From: Ovis canadensis
Lineage: Eukaryota > Chordata > Mammalia > Artiodactyla > Bovidae
Assembly: GCF_042477335.2 (NCBI RefSeq)
Contig: NC_091264.1
Coordinates: 32,551,386-32,615,385, forward strand
Direction: 5' to 3'
DNA length: 64,000 nucleotides
Under the pieces are notes generated by a model, which had not been told where the DNA came from, ran no database searches, and worked only from the letters and a program-made list of their open reading frames with translations. Within the stretch, counting starts at the first letter, position 1, and every line of letters starts with the position of its first letter. Position numbers and translations under genes: made by a program. Positions 21,011 to 32,598 of the stretch are shown piece after piece.

Positions 21011-21590
21011 CCTGGCCATCTTTAATCCATTTCAGAGAGGTGGGAATTCACCAGTTTTGAGAAAGTCAGGACAGAGCCCAGGGGGCCTGATGGAGACGCC
21101 GGCACTTCAAGATGGATGAGGCTCCACCCCTGCCCGTGGGACTCTCTCCCATCAGCTCCTAGATGACAACTTCCCCCAGTGCTCTGCCCACAGTAGCCCC
21201 AGAGGCCTGGACTGCTGGAGGAAGGGCTGGGGTCAAATGAGGCTGTGCAGGGAGGTGGGGAGGGCATGTGGCCTTCTGTACCAGCTGTCGAGGCATCTGA
21301 AGGTGGGTCTCTTTTGTGGGATATGAGGGGAGGGCACTTATTCATTGCAGAAACCCACCCCATGAAGGCTCTGGCTGGGACCAAGCTTGAGGGGGCTGAA
21401 CCATGGGACAGGACAGGCTCATCTCACTGTCATGGGGGACCCCAGATCCCCCTCTTCTTGTCTTCCAGGTGTCCTTTGCAGAAGTGCTTACCTGGTCTTA
21501 GCAGGCCCAGACACTGGGCAGCCATCTGGGTCCCTGAAGACTCTCGATTCCCATCACTCTCCTCCTGGCTCTCATCTAACTTATCCATGG
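21011..21590. other. Non-coding, nothing recognised
   Basis: Unique GC-rich DNA. Confidence 0.5.
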
Positions 21591-21594
21591 AGCC

Positions 21595-21762
21595 CCTTGA
21601 CAGCCATTTACTGAGCACTGGCTGCGGGCCAGGCGCTGTGCTAGTCACTGAGGTTCTATCAGTGAGCAAAATAAACAAAATCCTTGTCTTCTTGTCCAGA
21701 TTGGAGGAGAGGGAGTGTGTTTATAGATAATAAACAAAATAAATAAGTAAATTATAGAGTGC
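21595..21762 (-). repeat. L2 3' end fragment, antisense
   Basis: 'ttactgagcactggctgcgggccaggcgctgtgctag', 'tatcagtgagcaaaataaacaaaatccttg', ending in an A/T-rich stretch. Confidence 0.75.
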
Positions 21763-21765
21763 TGC

Positions 21766-22560
21766 ATTCATTTCCTGTGGCTGCCATAACAAATTACCCC
21801 AAACTTGGTGGCTTAAAACATCAGAAATGTATTCCCACATGGTTCTGGAAACTAAAAGTCTCAAATCAAGGTGTTGGCAAGGCCACACTCCCTTCACGGG
21901 CTCCAGGAGGAGAGAATTGGGCCTCTTCCAGAATAGTGGTGCCTGGCAATCCCTGGAGCTTCTTAGCTCGCGGCAGTGCCCTTCCAAAGACCGCTTCCAT
22001 CTTTACATGCCTTTCTCCCCATGTCTCTGTTTTCTCCTCTTCTTATAAGGACACGAGTATTGGACTAAGTGCCACCCTAAATCCAGGACCATCTCATCTC
22101 AAAAGCTGTAATTTGAGCACATCTGCAAAGATTTCTAAATCAAGTCACATTCTGAGGTCAATGATTTTGGGGGACCCTGTTCAACCCACTTGGAGAAGGC
22201 AATGGCACCCCATTCCAGTACTCTTGCCTGGAGAATCCCATGGACGGAGGAGCCTGGCAGGCTGTAGTCCATGGGGTCGCTAAGAATCAGACACGACTGA
22301 GCGACTTCACTTTGACTTTTCACTTTCATGCATTGGAGAAGGAAATGGCAACCCACTCCAGTGTTCTTGCCTGGGGAATCCCAGGGACAGGGGAACCTGG
22401 TGGGCTGCTGTCTATGGGGTCATATAGAGTTGGACACGACTGAAGCAACTTAGCAGCAGCAGCAGCATTCAACCCACTACAGTTATATTTGCAGGTTCCA
22501 GGGGTTTGGACATAGACATATCTTTTGGGGGACCACTCTTCCACCTACTAAAAATTTAGT
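21766..22560 (-). mobile_element. Old LTR-type repeat (MaLR-like), split by Bov-A2
   Basis: Parts 21766-22190 and 22468-22500 or beyond: 'gtggctgccataacaaattaccccaaacttggtggcttaaaac', 'caaatcaaggtgttggcaaggccac', 'acatctgcaaagatttctaaatcaagtcacattctgagg', 'ttcaacccactacag'. The same family occurs at 37598-38190. Class assignment is tentative. Confidence 0.5.
22191..22467 (+). mobile_element. Bov-A2 SINE
   Basis: Sense-strand dimer ending in an AGC-rich tail (22454-22466). Target duplication TTCAACCCACT at 22180-22190 and 22468-22478. Confidence 0.96.
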
Positions 22561-22605
22561 AGAGAAAATAATATGAGGACATTTGAAGGAAAATAAAGCA
22601 TGGTA

Positions 22606-22822
22606 GCACTTCTCTGGTGGCTCGGGGATAAAGAATCTGCCCGCCAATGCAAGAGATGCAGGTTTGATCCCTGGGTCGGAAGATGCCCTGGAGAAGGAAA
22701 TGGCAAACCATTCCAGTATTCTTGCCTGGGAAATCCCATGGACAGAGGAGCCTGGTGGGCTACAGTCCGTGGAGCTGCAAAAGACTTGGACACAACTTAG
22801 TGGCTAAACAACAGCAACAAAA
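22606..22822 (+). mobile_element. Bov-tA SINE
   Basis: Complete head and Bov-A unit with an 'aacaacagcaacaaaa' tail. Target duplication AAAGCATGGTA at 22595-22605 and 22823-22833. Confidence 0.96.
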
Positions 22823-22924
22823 AAAGCATGGTAATATAGGAGGAAGGGTGTGGGTGCTGGAGTGGGAAGGGTAGCCTGAGGTATTAAACAGGTGATCAGG
22901 AAAAGCTTCCAAGGGCTTTACTAG

Positions 22925-23248
22925 GCCTTCCCTAGTATCTCAGCTGGTAAAGAATCTACCTGCAATGCAGGAGACCCCGGTCTGATTCCTGGGTCAGGAA
23001 GATCTGCTGGAGAAGGGATAGGCTACCCATTCCAGTACTCTTGGGCTTCCCTGGTGGCTCGGCCGGTAAAGAATCCACCTGCAATGCGGAAGACTTGGGT
23101 TTGATCCCTGGGTTGGGAAGATCCCCTGGAAAAGGGAAGATCCCCTAGAGAAGGGAATGGCTACCCACTCCAGTATTCTGGCCTGGAGAATACTGGCCTA
23201 TACCTTACAGCAAAGAGTCAGACACAACTGAGTGACTTTCACTTTCAT
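22925..23248 (+). mobile_element. Bov-tA3-type SINE with two tRNA heads
   Basis: The first head and partial A unit (22925-23040) are followed directly by a second complete head (23045 onward) and a Bov-A end 'gacacaactgagtgactttcac'. A short duplication of 'gaagatcccctgga' lies inside at about 23117-23150. Confidence 0.92.
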
Positions 23249-23249
23249 G

Positions 23250-23490
23250 ACGACTGAGAAGGTGATGGTCAAAGGAAGTAAAGGGGTGAGCCACGTGCAT
23301 GTCTGAGGGGAAAGGCATCCAAGCAGAGGGAGCGGGCAGTGCAAAGGTCCTGAGGCAGGACCGTGTCTAGCAATCTGAGGAATAGGGAGCTAAAGCAGAG
23401 TGAGTAGAGGGGAGAGTGATAGGAGGGTGGAATCACACAGGGCCATGTCAGCCGCAGTATGCACCTTGGCCTTGATTCTGAGGAGAAACG
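23250..23490 (-). repeat. L2 fragment, antisense
   Basis: 'gcatccaagcagagggagcgggcagtgcaaaggtcctgaggcaggaccgtg' and 'cagagtgagtagaggggagagtgataggagg' follow the antisense L2 order. Confidence 0.75.
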
Positions 23491-24253
23491 GGAACTGACT
23501 TCGTTGTCACAGCATCTCTCTGGTTGCTGGGCTTCGCACAGACTGTGGGGGGGGCCAAGGACTGAAGCATAACTCAGCCACCCACTCCCTGCTCCCACCA
23601 GGGCGGCCCCCAGGCAGCGGGCCCTCCATGGTTCTGGAGCAGCTTCCCAGGACCTTGTCATAGAGAGGCGCCTCAGATCCCCTGCTGCCCGACCCCCTGC
23701 CTGCCCACAGGGCTCGGGTTTCCCCTTGTCAGCTGTACCCACCAGAGCCTGGGAAAGTCAGCTTTCCAGAAAGATTTCATCATTTTCCATTCGGAAAAGC
23801 TTGCTGCTCCCTCTGATCCCTCCCTTGTTCCTGGGGCTGAGTACAAGGGCTGAGACACTCAGGAGCTCAGAGGGGGCCTTCCAGCCCGCCCCACGGCCAC
23901 CTGGGACCAGACTACCCCATCCCCCAGCTGGCAGGGCTTCCATCTGGGGCATCCTTCCCCCTGTCTCCCACTGGACTCTGCCAGTCATAGCCCTCTTGCC
24001 CTGGCACCTCCCCAGCCTGCTAAGTGGGGGTGGGGGCACTGGACAGAGGTACGGGCGAGGGCTGTGGAGGAGGGGAGATGAGTCGGGTGTCCCTCTCCAG
24101 GGCTCCCTCACAGAGGCTGAGCCACTGTCTGAAACCAAGCACCTGCCTTCGCCTCTAAGGCAAGTGGGCCTCAGCGTCTCTGGAGCCCAGAGTCTTCTCC
24201 TCCATAATGTTCCTCATTCCCATTGCTATTGTGGGGCCCCTCAACACAGAATT
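23491..24253. other. Non-coding, nothing recognised
   Basis: GC-rich unique DNA; open frames (the longest 231 codons from 23726) lack any recognisable domain. Confidence 0.45.
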
Positions 24254-24346
24254 TGTCAGTGTTTGCAGATCCTGTCAGCATTTTCAGGACCTGTTGTGGT
24301 TTGCAGAGCCTGTCAGTGTTTGCAGAGCCTTCTTGGTCGTGGAGCC
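24254..24346. repeat. 19-bp minisatellite, about 5 degenerate copies
   Basis: Units start at 24254, 24273, 24292, 24311 and 24330 (the last is 17 bp). Consensus TGTCAGTGTTTGCAGAGCC. Confidence 0.85.
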
Positions 24347-24684
24347 TGTTGCTATTTACTGAGATTGTTTCCTTTGTTCCTCCAGGCAGCCCCCACCCGT
24401 TGCACAAATGATGGCTTGTAAAGTTCCTTTTTTCTTCCTCCCCTGACGTGTCTCACATCCCTCCCTGTGGTCTCCCCAAGGATCCACAGGGCATTTCCCC
24501 AAAGGCTGCAAGGCTCAGACCTTCAGAAATTTCACAGCCAATCCACACACTCCCCAGTGGGGCCATATAAGCTGAGGGAAGGGTGGGTGGGGCTGGAAGT
24601 GAATGGAGGGGCTACCCGCTTCCGAGCTGAAGTCCTGAAACAAGCATCAGTTTGAAGGCAAGCAGATCTGGCCCTCTGTCACTT
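24347..24684. other. Non-coding, nothing recognised
   Basis: Unique DNA, no gene feature. Confidence 0.5.
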
Positions 24685-24750
24685 CCTAAGAATGGGCTTT
24701 GGATATCCTCTCAAGATTCTGAGTCTCAGTTTTCTCATCCATAAAATGGG
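24685..24750 (+). repeat. MIR fragment
   Basis: 'ctgagtctcagttttctcatccataaaatgggg' is the forward MIR core; the next SINE cuts it. Confidence 0.8.
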
Positions 24751-24751
24751 G

Positions 24752-24938
24752 CTGGGGACTTCCCAGGTGGTCCAGTGGGAATTCGCCTTCCAATGCAGGG
24801 CACGTGGGTTCAATCCGTAGTCAGGGAACTAAGATCCCACACGCCACCGGCCAGCTGAGCCCACACAGCAGCTACTGAGCCCAGGTGCCAAAACCTAAGA
24901 CCCCACACAGCCAAAAATAAAGAAATATTTAAAAAATA
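24752..24938 (+). mobile_element. CHR-type SINE
   Basis: Head GGGGACTTCCCAGGTGGTCC, body ending 'cacacagccaaaaataaag' and an A-rich tail. Confidence 0.93.
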
Positions 24939-25505
24939 AGATGGTGCTGAGTTAGACCATGTGGTGATATGAGATTCACCTGGTATAACGGGTGGGCGAA
25001 GTGTGTGAATGACAAGCGTCTGTGTGTGCTGGGTGTGGGGCTTTCCTCTTCCGCAGAACATCTCCAAGGGCTCAAGAGGCCCCGGGCATTCCTGTCATCA
25101 GCTCTGAGTGGTGAAATAAGCCCACAAGGGTCTAAAGTGGGAGCTGACCTCACCCAGGCCCTGTCTGTCAGGAACTTGGAGAGGGTCAACGTGGGAGCCC
25201 TTGGTCACTAGCCCTCCTCCTCCCCCAGCCTCAATGTTGCTTCGATAGTGAGTCGCACCTAAAGCTCCAGGTGTCCCCGAGGTAGGGGCTATGCACTCCC
25301 GTAGACTACGGCTCCCTGAGGCAGGGCTGCGTCCCCCCTCAGGAGCCTATCCCCTCTCAAACCCAGGACGGGAGTCTAAGCATCGGCCTCGCCTGCTGTA
25401 CTCGCGCACCGCTGAGTGACCACCCAAGGGGACAGGGTGACGGGTCCTGACAGACAGAGGCACAGGGCAGGGCGGGGCCCTCCTGAGAAAGAATATGCAG
25501 ATGAA
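24939..25505. other. Non-coding, nothing recognised
   Basis: Unique DNA with a short TG-rich patch at 25018-25042. Confidence 0.5.
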
Positions 25506-25517
25506 GGGTCACTTCTC

Positions 25518-25830
25518 AGGGCACCCCTGGTGGCTCAGCAGTAAAGAATCCACCTGCCAGTGCAGGAGACACGGGGTCAACCCCTGACCTGGGAAGATCC
25601 CACAGGCCGCGGAGCATCTGAACCCAAGCACCACAATAGAGCCTGGGAGCCGCAACTGCTGAAGCCCGTGGGCCCTGGAGCCCTTGCTCTGCAGCGAGAG
25701 AGGCCACAGCAGTGAGAATCCCACGCACCGCAACTAGAGGGTAGCCCCCACTCACCACAAGTAGAGAGAAGCCTGCGCAGCCATGAAGACCCAGCACAGC
25801 CACAATAAATAAATAATTTTTTTTTAAAGG
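25518..25830 (+). mobile_element. CHR-type SINE, full length
   Basis: Long body and 'cagccacaataaataaataa' tail. Target duplication GGGTCACTTCTC at 25506-25517 and 25831-25842. Confidence 0.96.
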
Positions 25831-25842
25831 GGGTCACTTCTC

Positions 25843-26404
25843 TGAGCCCTTGGCTCAGGTCAGACTAGAGCTGTGATCAGCTTGGAGCCATCAGCCAGCT
25901 GACTCTATTTAAAGTGCCTGCTGTATGCAGGGCCCACGGGCAGGTGTTTTGGAAGAGACCAAGAGGATCAACCTGCAGTGTCCTGGCCCCTGGGAGACAG
26001 GCCGGGGCCCTGGGCGGGGAGCTGAGTGCTGGGTGGCAGTGCAGACACGGGGATCTGGGGAGAAGGGAGAGAGGACACTGCCGTCAGGCAGCCTCCTTAA
26101 GGAGACCCTCCTGGGACCAAGCTTTGAGGCCAGGGTGAAGAAGGCAGACCAATGGCCTTGGCTTTGGCCCACAGAGAACCCCTGAAGGCCCTCTCCTCAT
26201 CCCACCCACCTCCTTTCCATCCCCACTGCTCTCCCAGACCCCTGCCCTCAACCTCGCTGGCAGTCTTGGTCCCTGCTTTCCCAGGAGCCTGTCCTCCCCC
26301 ATCCCTTGAGCCCCCAAGGCTGAGCCCTTTCTCTCATCCTCCTTCGGCTCCAGCTCCTGCTTGGTCGTAGCTGGGCCAGGGGAAGCAGAGGAAGGAGCTC
26401 CCTC
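25843..26404. other. Non-coding, nothing recognised
   Basis: GC-rich unique DNA. Confidence 0.5.
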
Positions 26405-26414
26405 AAGAGCCTGC

Positions 26415-26592
26415 CAAGGAGACTTCCCTCGTGATCCAGTGGCTAAGACTCCATGCTCCCAGTCTAGGTGGCCCGGGTTCAATCCCTGCTCGGGGAGCTA
26501 GATACTGTACGCCACCACTGAGAGCCCACATGTGGCAGTGAAGATCCGGCATGCCATAGCTAAGACCTGGCGATGCCAATAACAAACAGAAA
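26415..26592 (+). mobile_element. CHR-type SINE
   Basis: Head GACTTCCCTCGTGATCC. Target duplication AAGAGCCTGC at 26405-26414 and 26593-26602. Confidence 0.95.
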
Positions 26593-26602
26593 AAGAGCCT
26601 GC

Positions 26603-27959
26603 TGAGGGCCGCTTGGGATCCACCTACTGGCTCCTGAGCCCCCCACCCTGAAGCCAGCGTAGGCTGGGAATGTCTCACAAGAGGGGTAGTCGGGGTGCTC
26701 TAGAGAAGGAAGGAGCCCATGGGAGGCCTCTCCTAGATCCCCTGCCTCCACCTGGAGGAGCTATGCCCACAACCGGAAGAGGAAGCAGATTCTAGGGCTC
26801 ACCAGGTAGTGGGCTCCACCCAGGCCATTCCACTTTCATTCCCTGCTAGCAAGTTGAGGCTAACTCATTCCTCTGCCTGGCTCGGGTTCCTGAGCAATGG
26901 GGCGCTGAGGGTCCTCAGAGGTGGCGTTGCTCTGGGCCCCTGGAGGTAACGATGACGACATCAGCATTGACCCAGCCTCAGGGACCTCATTCTGAGGAGG
27001 GAGACACAGCCCTGCCATCTGGAATACTCTACTCCAATGGGGGAAATAGAGCCCCTGTCCTCCGGCAGCCCCCAGACTGAGCAGAGAGACATGGCCCCTG
27101 TCCCCCTTCAGGGCGGTCTGACTGGGCCTTGAACACCTCCATCTGCATCCAGGGAGTGAAGGCCAAGAGGTCACCATCTCCTGCCTTAGGTCAGAGTCCT
27201 CCCCACCCACCCTCATGATGAAGGATAGGACCGGCATGGAGCAGGAAGGGAACTTAGAGACCTGTGTCCCCCCTGGTCACTGGCAGGCAGACCCCTTCAT
27301 TGTCGCCTGTGGGGCCCAGTCTCTCCCAGAATTCCTGCTAAGAAGATTCCTCACCATATGCAGGAGAGGAGCCCGGGGGTGGCTTTGCCCTGTTCCACCA
27401 ATTGCTTCCCTCACCACAGAGGCTGATATGCTCAGAGAGGCCCTAGGGGTGAGGGAGCAGGGGAGGCCGATAAGCCGACCTTCCTCCAGACCCTGTTTTG
27501 GCTGGAAGGCCTCTGGGCTGTTTGGTCTGTGGGCGCAGGATGGACAAGGGACCCTGTGTGGGAGGGGCTTCCAGGCCTGAGGCCCCAGTGGGTTGGGACG
27601 GCCCATCCCCCGGCAGGAGGGTGAGTGTGCCAGAGCCCCCGCTGAGGTTCACAGTTTCTCTTGGCTCCTCAGGACACCCACTTCACTCTGCAGTCCCCGC
27701 TCCAGGAGACACAGACAGAGGTCCCCTGAGCCTCCCCAAAGCTTCCACCAACGTCCCTCAGGCCCCTGTTATTCTCCTGTCTAGAAACCTTGCCCCCAGC
27801 AACAGGGAAAAGAGAAGGAAGGAACTGTGTCCCCAGTGAAACTATTGGGTAGAGCCTGGCCAAGCTCTGCCTAGACCCTGTCCCCCCACTGCTCAGCGGT
27901 GCTGCAGTTGAGTGATGAGATCCAGGGAAGGCCACATTCAATCTGGGGGAGCTGAACTT
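26603..27959. other. Non-coding, nothing recognised
   Basis: GC-rich unique DNA. Around 26985-27115 a loose repeat of 'ctgaggagggagacacagccctg' type phrases resembles 30355-30480 and may be an old unclassified repeat. Confidence 0.4.
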
Positions 27960-28610
27960 GACCTGCGTGCTAGATAATTATAGGAAATTGTCTGTTTTTT
28001 TCAGTATGAGAATGGCTTGCAGGTTCATATAGAAAATTGGGTTAATTTTTGAGAGATATGGGCTTCCCTGATAGCTCAGTTGAAAAAGAATCCTCCTGCA
28101 ATGCAGGAGACCCCAGTTCAACTGCTGGGTCATGAAGATCCACTGGAGAAGGGATAGGCTACCCATTCCAGTATTCTTGGGCTTCCCTGGTGGCTCAGCT
28201 GGTAAAGAATCTGCCTGCAATTCAGGAGACCTGGGTTCGATCCCTGGGTTGGGATGATCCCCTGGAGAAGGGAAAGGCTACCCACTCCAGTATTCTGGCC
28301 TGGAGAATTCCATGAATAGTATATAGTCCATGGGGTCACAAAGAATCAGACAGGACTGAGCGACTTTCACTTCACTTCATTTGAGAGATGTATTCTAAAG
28401 TGATTAGAGGGGACATGTCATAATGTCAGTGATTTACTTTTAAATATTTCAGTTCCAAAAAAAGATGAAACAAATCTGGCAAAATGTCCGCTGTTCTGTC
28501 TTGGTAATGGATACTTTTAGGGTCATTGTACTATTCTCTCTACTTGTTTAAATGTTTAAAGTTTCCCGCAATAAAATGTCCCCCCCCACCAAAATTTTTT
28601 TTTTAAAAAA
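27960..28610. repeat. Old interspersed repeat split by Bov-tA3
   Basis: Parts 27960-28057 and 28380-28610: 'gagagatgtattctaaagtgattagaggggacatgtcataatgtc', 'gggtcattgtactattctctctacttg' and a terminal 'gcaataaaatg'. Looks like the 3' end of an old LINE-like repeat; family not named. Confidence 0.4.
28058..28379 (+). mobile_element. Bov-tA3-type SINE with two tRNA heads
   Basis: The first head starts at about 28060, the second at about 28180, then a short A unit ends 'gacaggactgagcgactttcac'. Target duplication TTTGAGAGAT at 28048-28057 and 28380-28389. Confidence 0.95.
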
Positions 28611-28624
28611 GAAACATTGTACCA

Positions 28625-29035
28625 ACCTGAACTTGAATACCAACACTACTACTTCCTTGCTGTGTGACCTTTGGCAAATCGCCCAACCTCTCTGGGGCTC
28701 ATTTCCTCTATAGTTAAATAGTATAACTATTGAGCTTCCCTTGTGGTTCAGCTAGTAACGAAGCTGCCTACAATGCAGGAGACCTGGGTTCCGTTCCTGG
28801 GTTGGGAAGATCCCCTGGAGAAGGGAAAGGCTACCCACTCCAGTATTCTGGCCTGAAGAATTCCATCCACTATATATAGTCCATAGGGTCACAAAGAGTC
28901 AGACACGACTGAGCAACTTTCACTACAACCTCTACATACTCCTCTTAGCAGGGTGTGGTGAGGATTAAACATAATAGCTAATGGGGAGCAGTGCCTGGGA
29001 CATAGTAAGTGCTCAGTTAAAAATGGGTATTTGCA
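28625..29035 (+). repeat. MIR split by Bov-tA3
   Basis: Part one (28625-28732) has 'ccttgctgtgtgacctttggcaaatcgcccaacctctctggggctc'. Part two (28927-29035) has 'gtggtgaggattaaacataatagc' and 'gtgcctgggacatagtaagtgctcag'. Confidence 0.85.
28733..28926 (+). mobile_element. Bov-tA3-type SINE, single head
   Basis: One tRNA head, a short A unit with 'tatatatagtccatagggtcac' and 'cacgactgagcaactttcac' end. Confidence 0.93.
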
Positions 29036-29058
29036 AAAAAAAAAAAAAAGTTGTTTGC

Positions 29059-29258
29059 GGGACTTTCCTGGTGGCCCAGTGCTTAAAACTTCATCTTCCA
29101 GTTCAAGAGACTCAGGTTCAATCCCTGGTTAGGGAGCTAAGATCCAACATGCTTCCTGTTCAGAACATAAAACACACACAAGCCATATTATAACAAATTC
29201 AATAAAGGCTTCAAAAAAATACTCGACATTTTAAAAAAAAAAGTCTTTTAAAAATATG
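29059..29258 (+). mobile_element. CHR-type SINE (short-bodied)
   Basis: Tail 'ttataacaaattcaataaaggcttc'. Target duplication GTTGTTTGC at 29050-29058 and 29259-29267. Confidence 0.94.
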
Positions 29259-29267
29259 GTTGTTTGC

Positions 29268-29996
29268 AAAATGAAAGAAGGGGAGGCTAATGAGAGGAGT
29301 CATTTTCTCAAATTCTGAACTTCAGTTTCTCAGCCCTCAATAAGCAGTAGTTAGTGATATTACTTGAGTCAATAACTGTCCCCCAGCCCACAAACCAGGC
29401 CAGGTTAGTGTTGGATGCTGGGGAGAAGAGAAGGCAGGGAGTTACTCTTAACAGGACCAGTAGACCCTGGTTCCATACAAGAAGCCCCTTCCCCATTTGG
29501 TACCCAGCTCAGGAACAGAACAACCTCCCACCCTTTGGCCATGCCCAGTCACTCAACATCGAGATCAGTCAGGGTTGGGAGGTCGACCCCCTCAATATCC
29601 TCCATGGAGAAGCAGGGCGGGGAGTGAGAGCCCCGTTCCGAGGACAAGGGCAGTGGGACATGCAACGGGTAACGGGAGAAGGCCAGCACTTTCCTATTTT
29701 GGGAGGCAGGAGGCAGCAGGTGGCTGGCTGGTGCTGAGACATGTGAACCCTCCTGTCAGCAGGCCATGTGGCCAGGAGCAGGGCAGCCTGGCACTGCTGG
29801 GCATAGCCTGGGCCCGGAGTGAGCCCCCCAGCCAGGAGTACTTGTGGCCACAGAGGGAGGGAGGTCTGGTTTCACCATCACAAGGGCATTCTCCCTAATT
29901 CAGCTCGGGAGAAAAGGCTGCCTAGAACCCTCCCACCCTCAAGTCCCCCAGGGAAGCAGACTCCAGGGTCTGGATATTCTGAGGTGCTCCCAGTCT
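29268..29996. other. Non-coding, nothing recognised
   Basis: Unique DNA, no gene feature. Confidence 0.5.
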
Positions 29997-29997
29997 G

Positions 29998-30353
29998 AGT
30001 GCTGTGCTTAGTTGCTCAGTCATGTCTGACTCTTTGCAAACTCATTGACTGCAGCCTGCCAGGTTCCTCTGTCCATGGGGATTCTCCAGGCAAGAATACT
30101 GAAGTAGGTTGCCATGCCCTCCTCCAGGGGATCTTCCCAACCCAGGAATCGAACTCAGGTCTCCTGCATTGCAGGCAGATTCTTTACCATCTGAGACACC
30201 AGAGAAGCCCAAGAATATTGGAGGGGGTAGCCTATCCCTTTCTCCAGGGGATTTTCCTTACCCAGGAATCCATCCAGGGTCTCCTGCATTGCAGCTGAGC
30301 TACCAGGGAAGCTCACTGCAGCTGAGCTTTACCAGCTGAGCTACCAGGGAAGC
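29998..30353 (-). mobile_element. Bov-tA-type SINE with reiterated tRNA heads
   Basis: Read from the right: a head fragment (about 30318-30353), a second head piece (about 30205-30317), and a third full head leading into the Bov-A unit that ends at the left 'agttgctcagtcatgtctgactc'. Confidence 0.88.
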
Positions 30354-32420
30354 CTCCCAGTCTGAATGGGGAAATGCAGTCTTTGCACTCCAGGAGCTCC
30401 TAGTCTGATGAGAGACATGGCCTCTGCCCTGGGGAAGCCCCCAGTCTGAGGGAGGAGATGGAGCCCCAGCAGGGGAGGGTTCCAACTGAGGGGGAAGGCT
30501 AGCCACCGTGGGGAGCAGGGGTGGAGTGCTCCACCAGGCTTGCAAGCAGCCCACGATGCCGCAGTTTCCTTCGGCAGCCTGGTTATTTCGGGGTGGGCAG
30601 GAGGAGCAGGCAACTCTCCAGATTAAAATAGCCTTCGCTGGGTGTCATTCCTGAGACGTGCACAGCTCCCAGCTGAATGTTTGTCACATGGCTCTATTCC
30701 TCCCGCCCCTCCCGGGCGGGCTGGGCAGGGCTGGGATGGTAGTCCTACCCAGGGAGGGGGGCGGTGCGGGGAGCAGAGTTGAGCCTTGTTTCCTAATTGG
30801 GGCAGTGTGGGAATGCAGCTCTGGCCACCGAACGCTGCCCGTCACTTGCCCAACTCCTCCTTCCTAAAGGGGCCGCCAGCCCCCTCCCTCAGGAAGCCTT
30901 CCCACACTGACTCCGGCTGTATGAAGCCCTCTGGCTCCACCTGCCTCCCCAGTGCTGTGGCCAGTCAGTCATTTCCCATGGTCAGGGGCTTCCCTTATCA
31001 CTGGGGATCCCTGGAATCAGGACTGGGGGTCCTGAGGCCAGGCTGTGTCCCCCCTGAGACCCGGGCTCTGTGAGAGTAGGGCTCTGTCTCCTCACCACCT
31101 GTTTCTGGTCCAGTGGGAAGAAAGTTGACCCAGGACTCAAGAGCTCTGGATTCCATGTGACTCTTGAGGGCATCTCTTTGCCCTTAAGGCCAGTGGCCGG
31201 CCACACATGGCTCTTAAAAGCAGAGATGCTCTGGTCACCAATCCAGGTTGCAACCCCAGCCTGGGCTGTTCCAGGCTGTTCATCACCTCCGGTCACTTAC
31301 TTAGCCCTCTGACCCTCTGCAGGGTCAGGAGGGCAACAGTAGCTCCAGCCCCTGGGCAGGTGTTAAGGCTCAAATGAGATAACGCACCCAAGAGAACTGG
31401 CATGGTTCGTGGCAAAGGGTGGGGAAAAGGTGAACCAAAGAAAAGTGTAGCGGTCCAATTCTCAGGCTGGGTGTGGGTTGGGCAGAGCTCCAGGCTCCAT
31501 GACCCTGGAGTCCGGGGCCAAGAATGGCCCTGGAAGACCACAGAGTGACCTAGGTCACCAGCCGGGCCAGGGCTGTGCTAGGATTCTGATCTGCAGTTCG
31601 AGGAAAAGGACATGACCTGACTCCGTGAAAGCTCTCTCTCGCCCTTCCCCCTCTTGAACTCTCCCTCTGGCCGCCCAATTCCAGCTGTCTCTGGTCCTTG
31701 TCGCTTGCTGCGCCCCTGACTTTCCCAGCCCCCCTCCCTCCTCATCCAGTTATCCTGTACGTGTGACGTGTCTGGTGTGGCGTGACCCCTCTGAGCTGGG
31801 CAGGGGGCTGGGGTTGGGCCCACACAACATAAATATGTCCTGGGAGTTTACATTGTGGGGGCCGGGAATACACACCAGTTGGCCGGCTGCTGCCCCTGTT
31901 TATTCCCTGGGGGTTCATGGCCAGGGCCAGGGCAATCCTCAGGTGGCTGCAGCTGTGTGGATGTCAGTGTGCCAGGGACCCCAGAAAACCCCAGGCCACC
32001 CTTGCCTGCCGTGTCCCAGCTGCCCCTCCCCACCCCCATGGACCATGCCATGATGCGTGTGGGCGTCCAAGCACTGAGTAGCCTTCCTGGACCTGTGGTT
32101 AGGGGCCTCTTGGCCCTCCGTCCCTTTGGCCCCCACCCTGCTCCAGGAACCCAGATCAGACCACAGTGTGTTGTTTCAGGTTGGGCCAAGCTGGGCCTCG
32201 CTCAAGTCAACCACTGTTAAGGTTTCCCCTGGAACTCTCCCTGGCTGTTTGGCTTTTCTGAACACTTGACGTCATCACTCGGCATCTTCTCCGACCTGCT
32301 CAGTGAAACAGGCTCTGCCAGGGTTGTCCATTGTCTACACGGGAAGGTTGAGGTCCCAGGGTATACAGGCCCTGAGTTCCATCCAGAGCAGTCTGTGGTG
32401 CTTGTATGCAAGATAGACAG
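30354..32420. other. Non-coding unique stretch
   Basis: Two kilobases of GC-rich sequence free of young repeats. Motif-dense patches at 30605-30690 and 31825-31865 could be regulatory. No exon structure found. Confidence 0.4.
30615..30690. promoter_or_regulatory. Possible enhancer-like motif cluster
   Basis: ATTAAAATAG (30622-30631, MEF2-like), CATTCCT (30646-30652, TEAD/MCAT-like), CAGCTG (30670-30675) and CACATG (30685-30690) occur within 70 bp. Inference from motifs only. Confidence 0.2.
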
Positions 32421-32425
32421 AGATG

Positions 32426-32598
32426 GGGACTTGCTGGGTGGTCCAGTGGCTAAGACCCCACAGTCCCAGTACAGGGGACCTGGGTTCGATCCCTGCTCAG
32501 GGAACTAGCTCCTGCAAGACACAACAAAGATCAAAGATCCTGCATGCCACAACTAAGACCCAGTGCAGCCAAATAAATATTAAAAAAAAAAAAAAGAT
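32426..32598 (+). mobile_element. CHR-type SINE
   Basis: Head GGACTTGCTGGGTGGTCC, tail 'gtgcagccaaataaatatt' plus poly(A). Confidence 0.92.
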
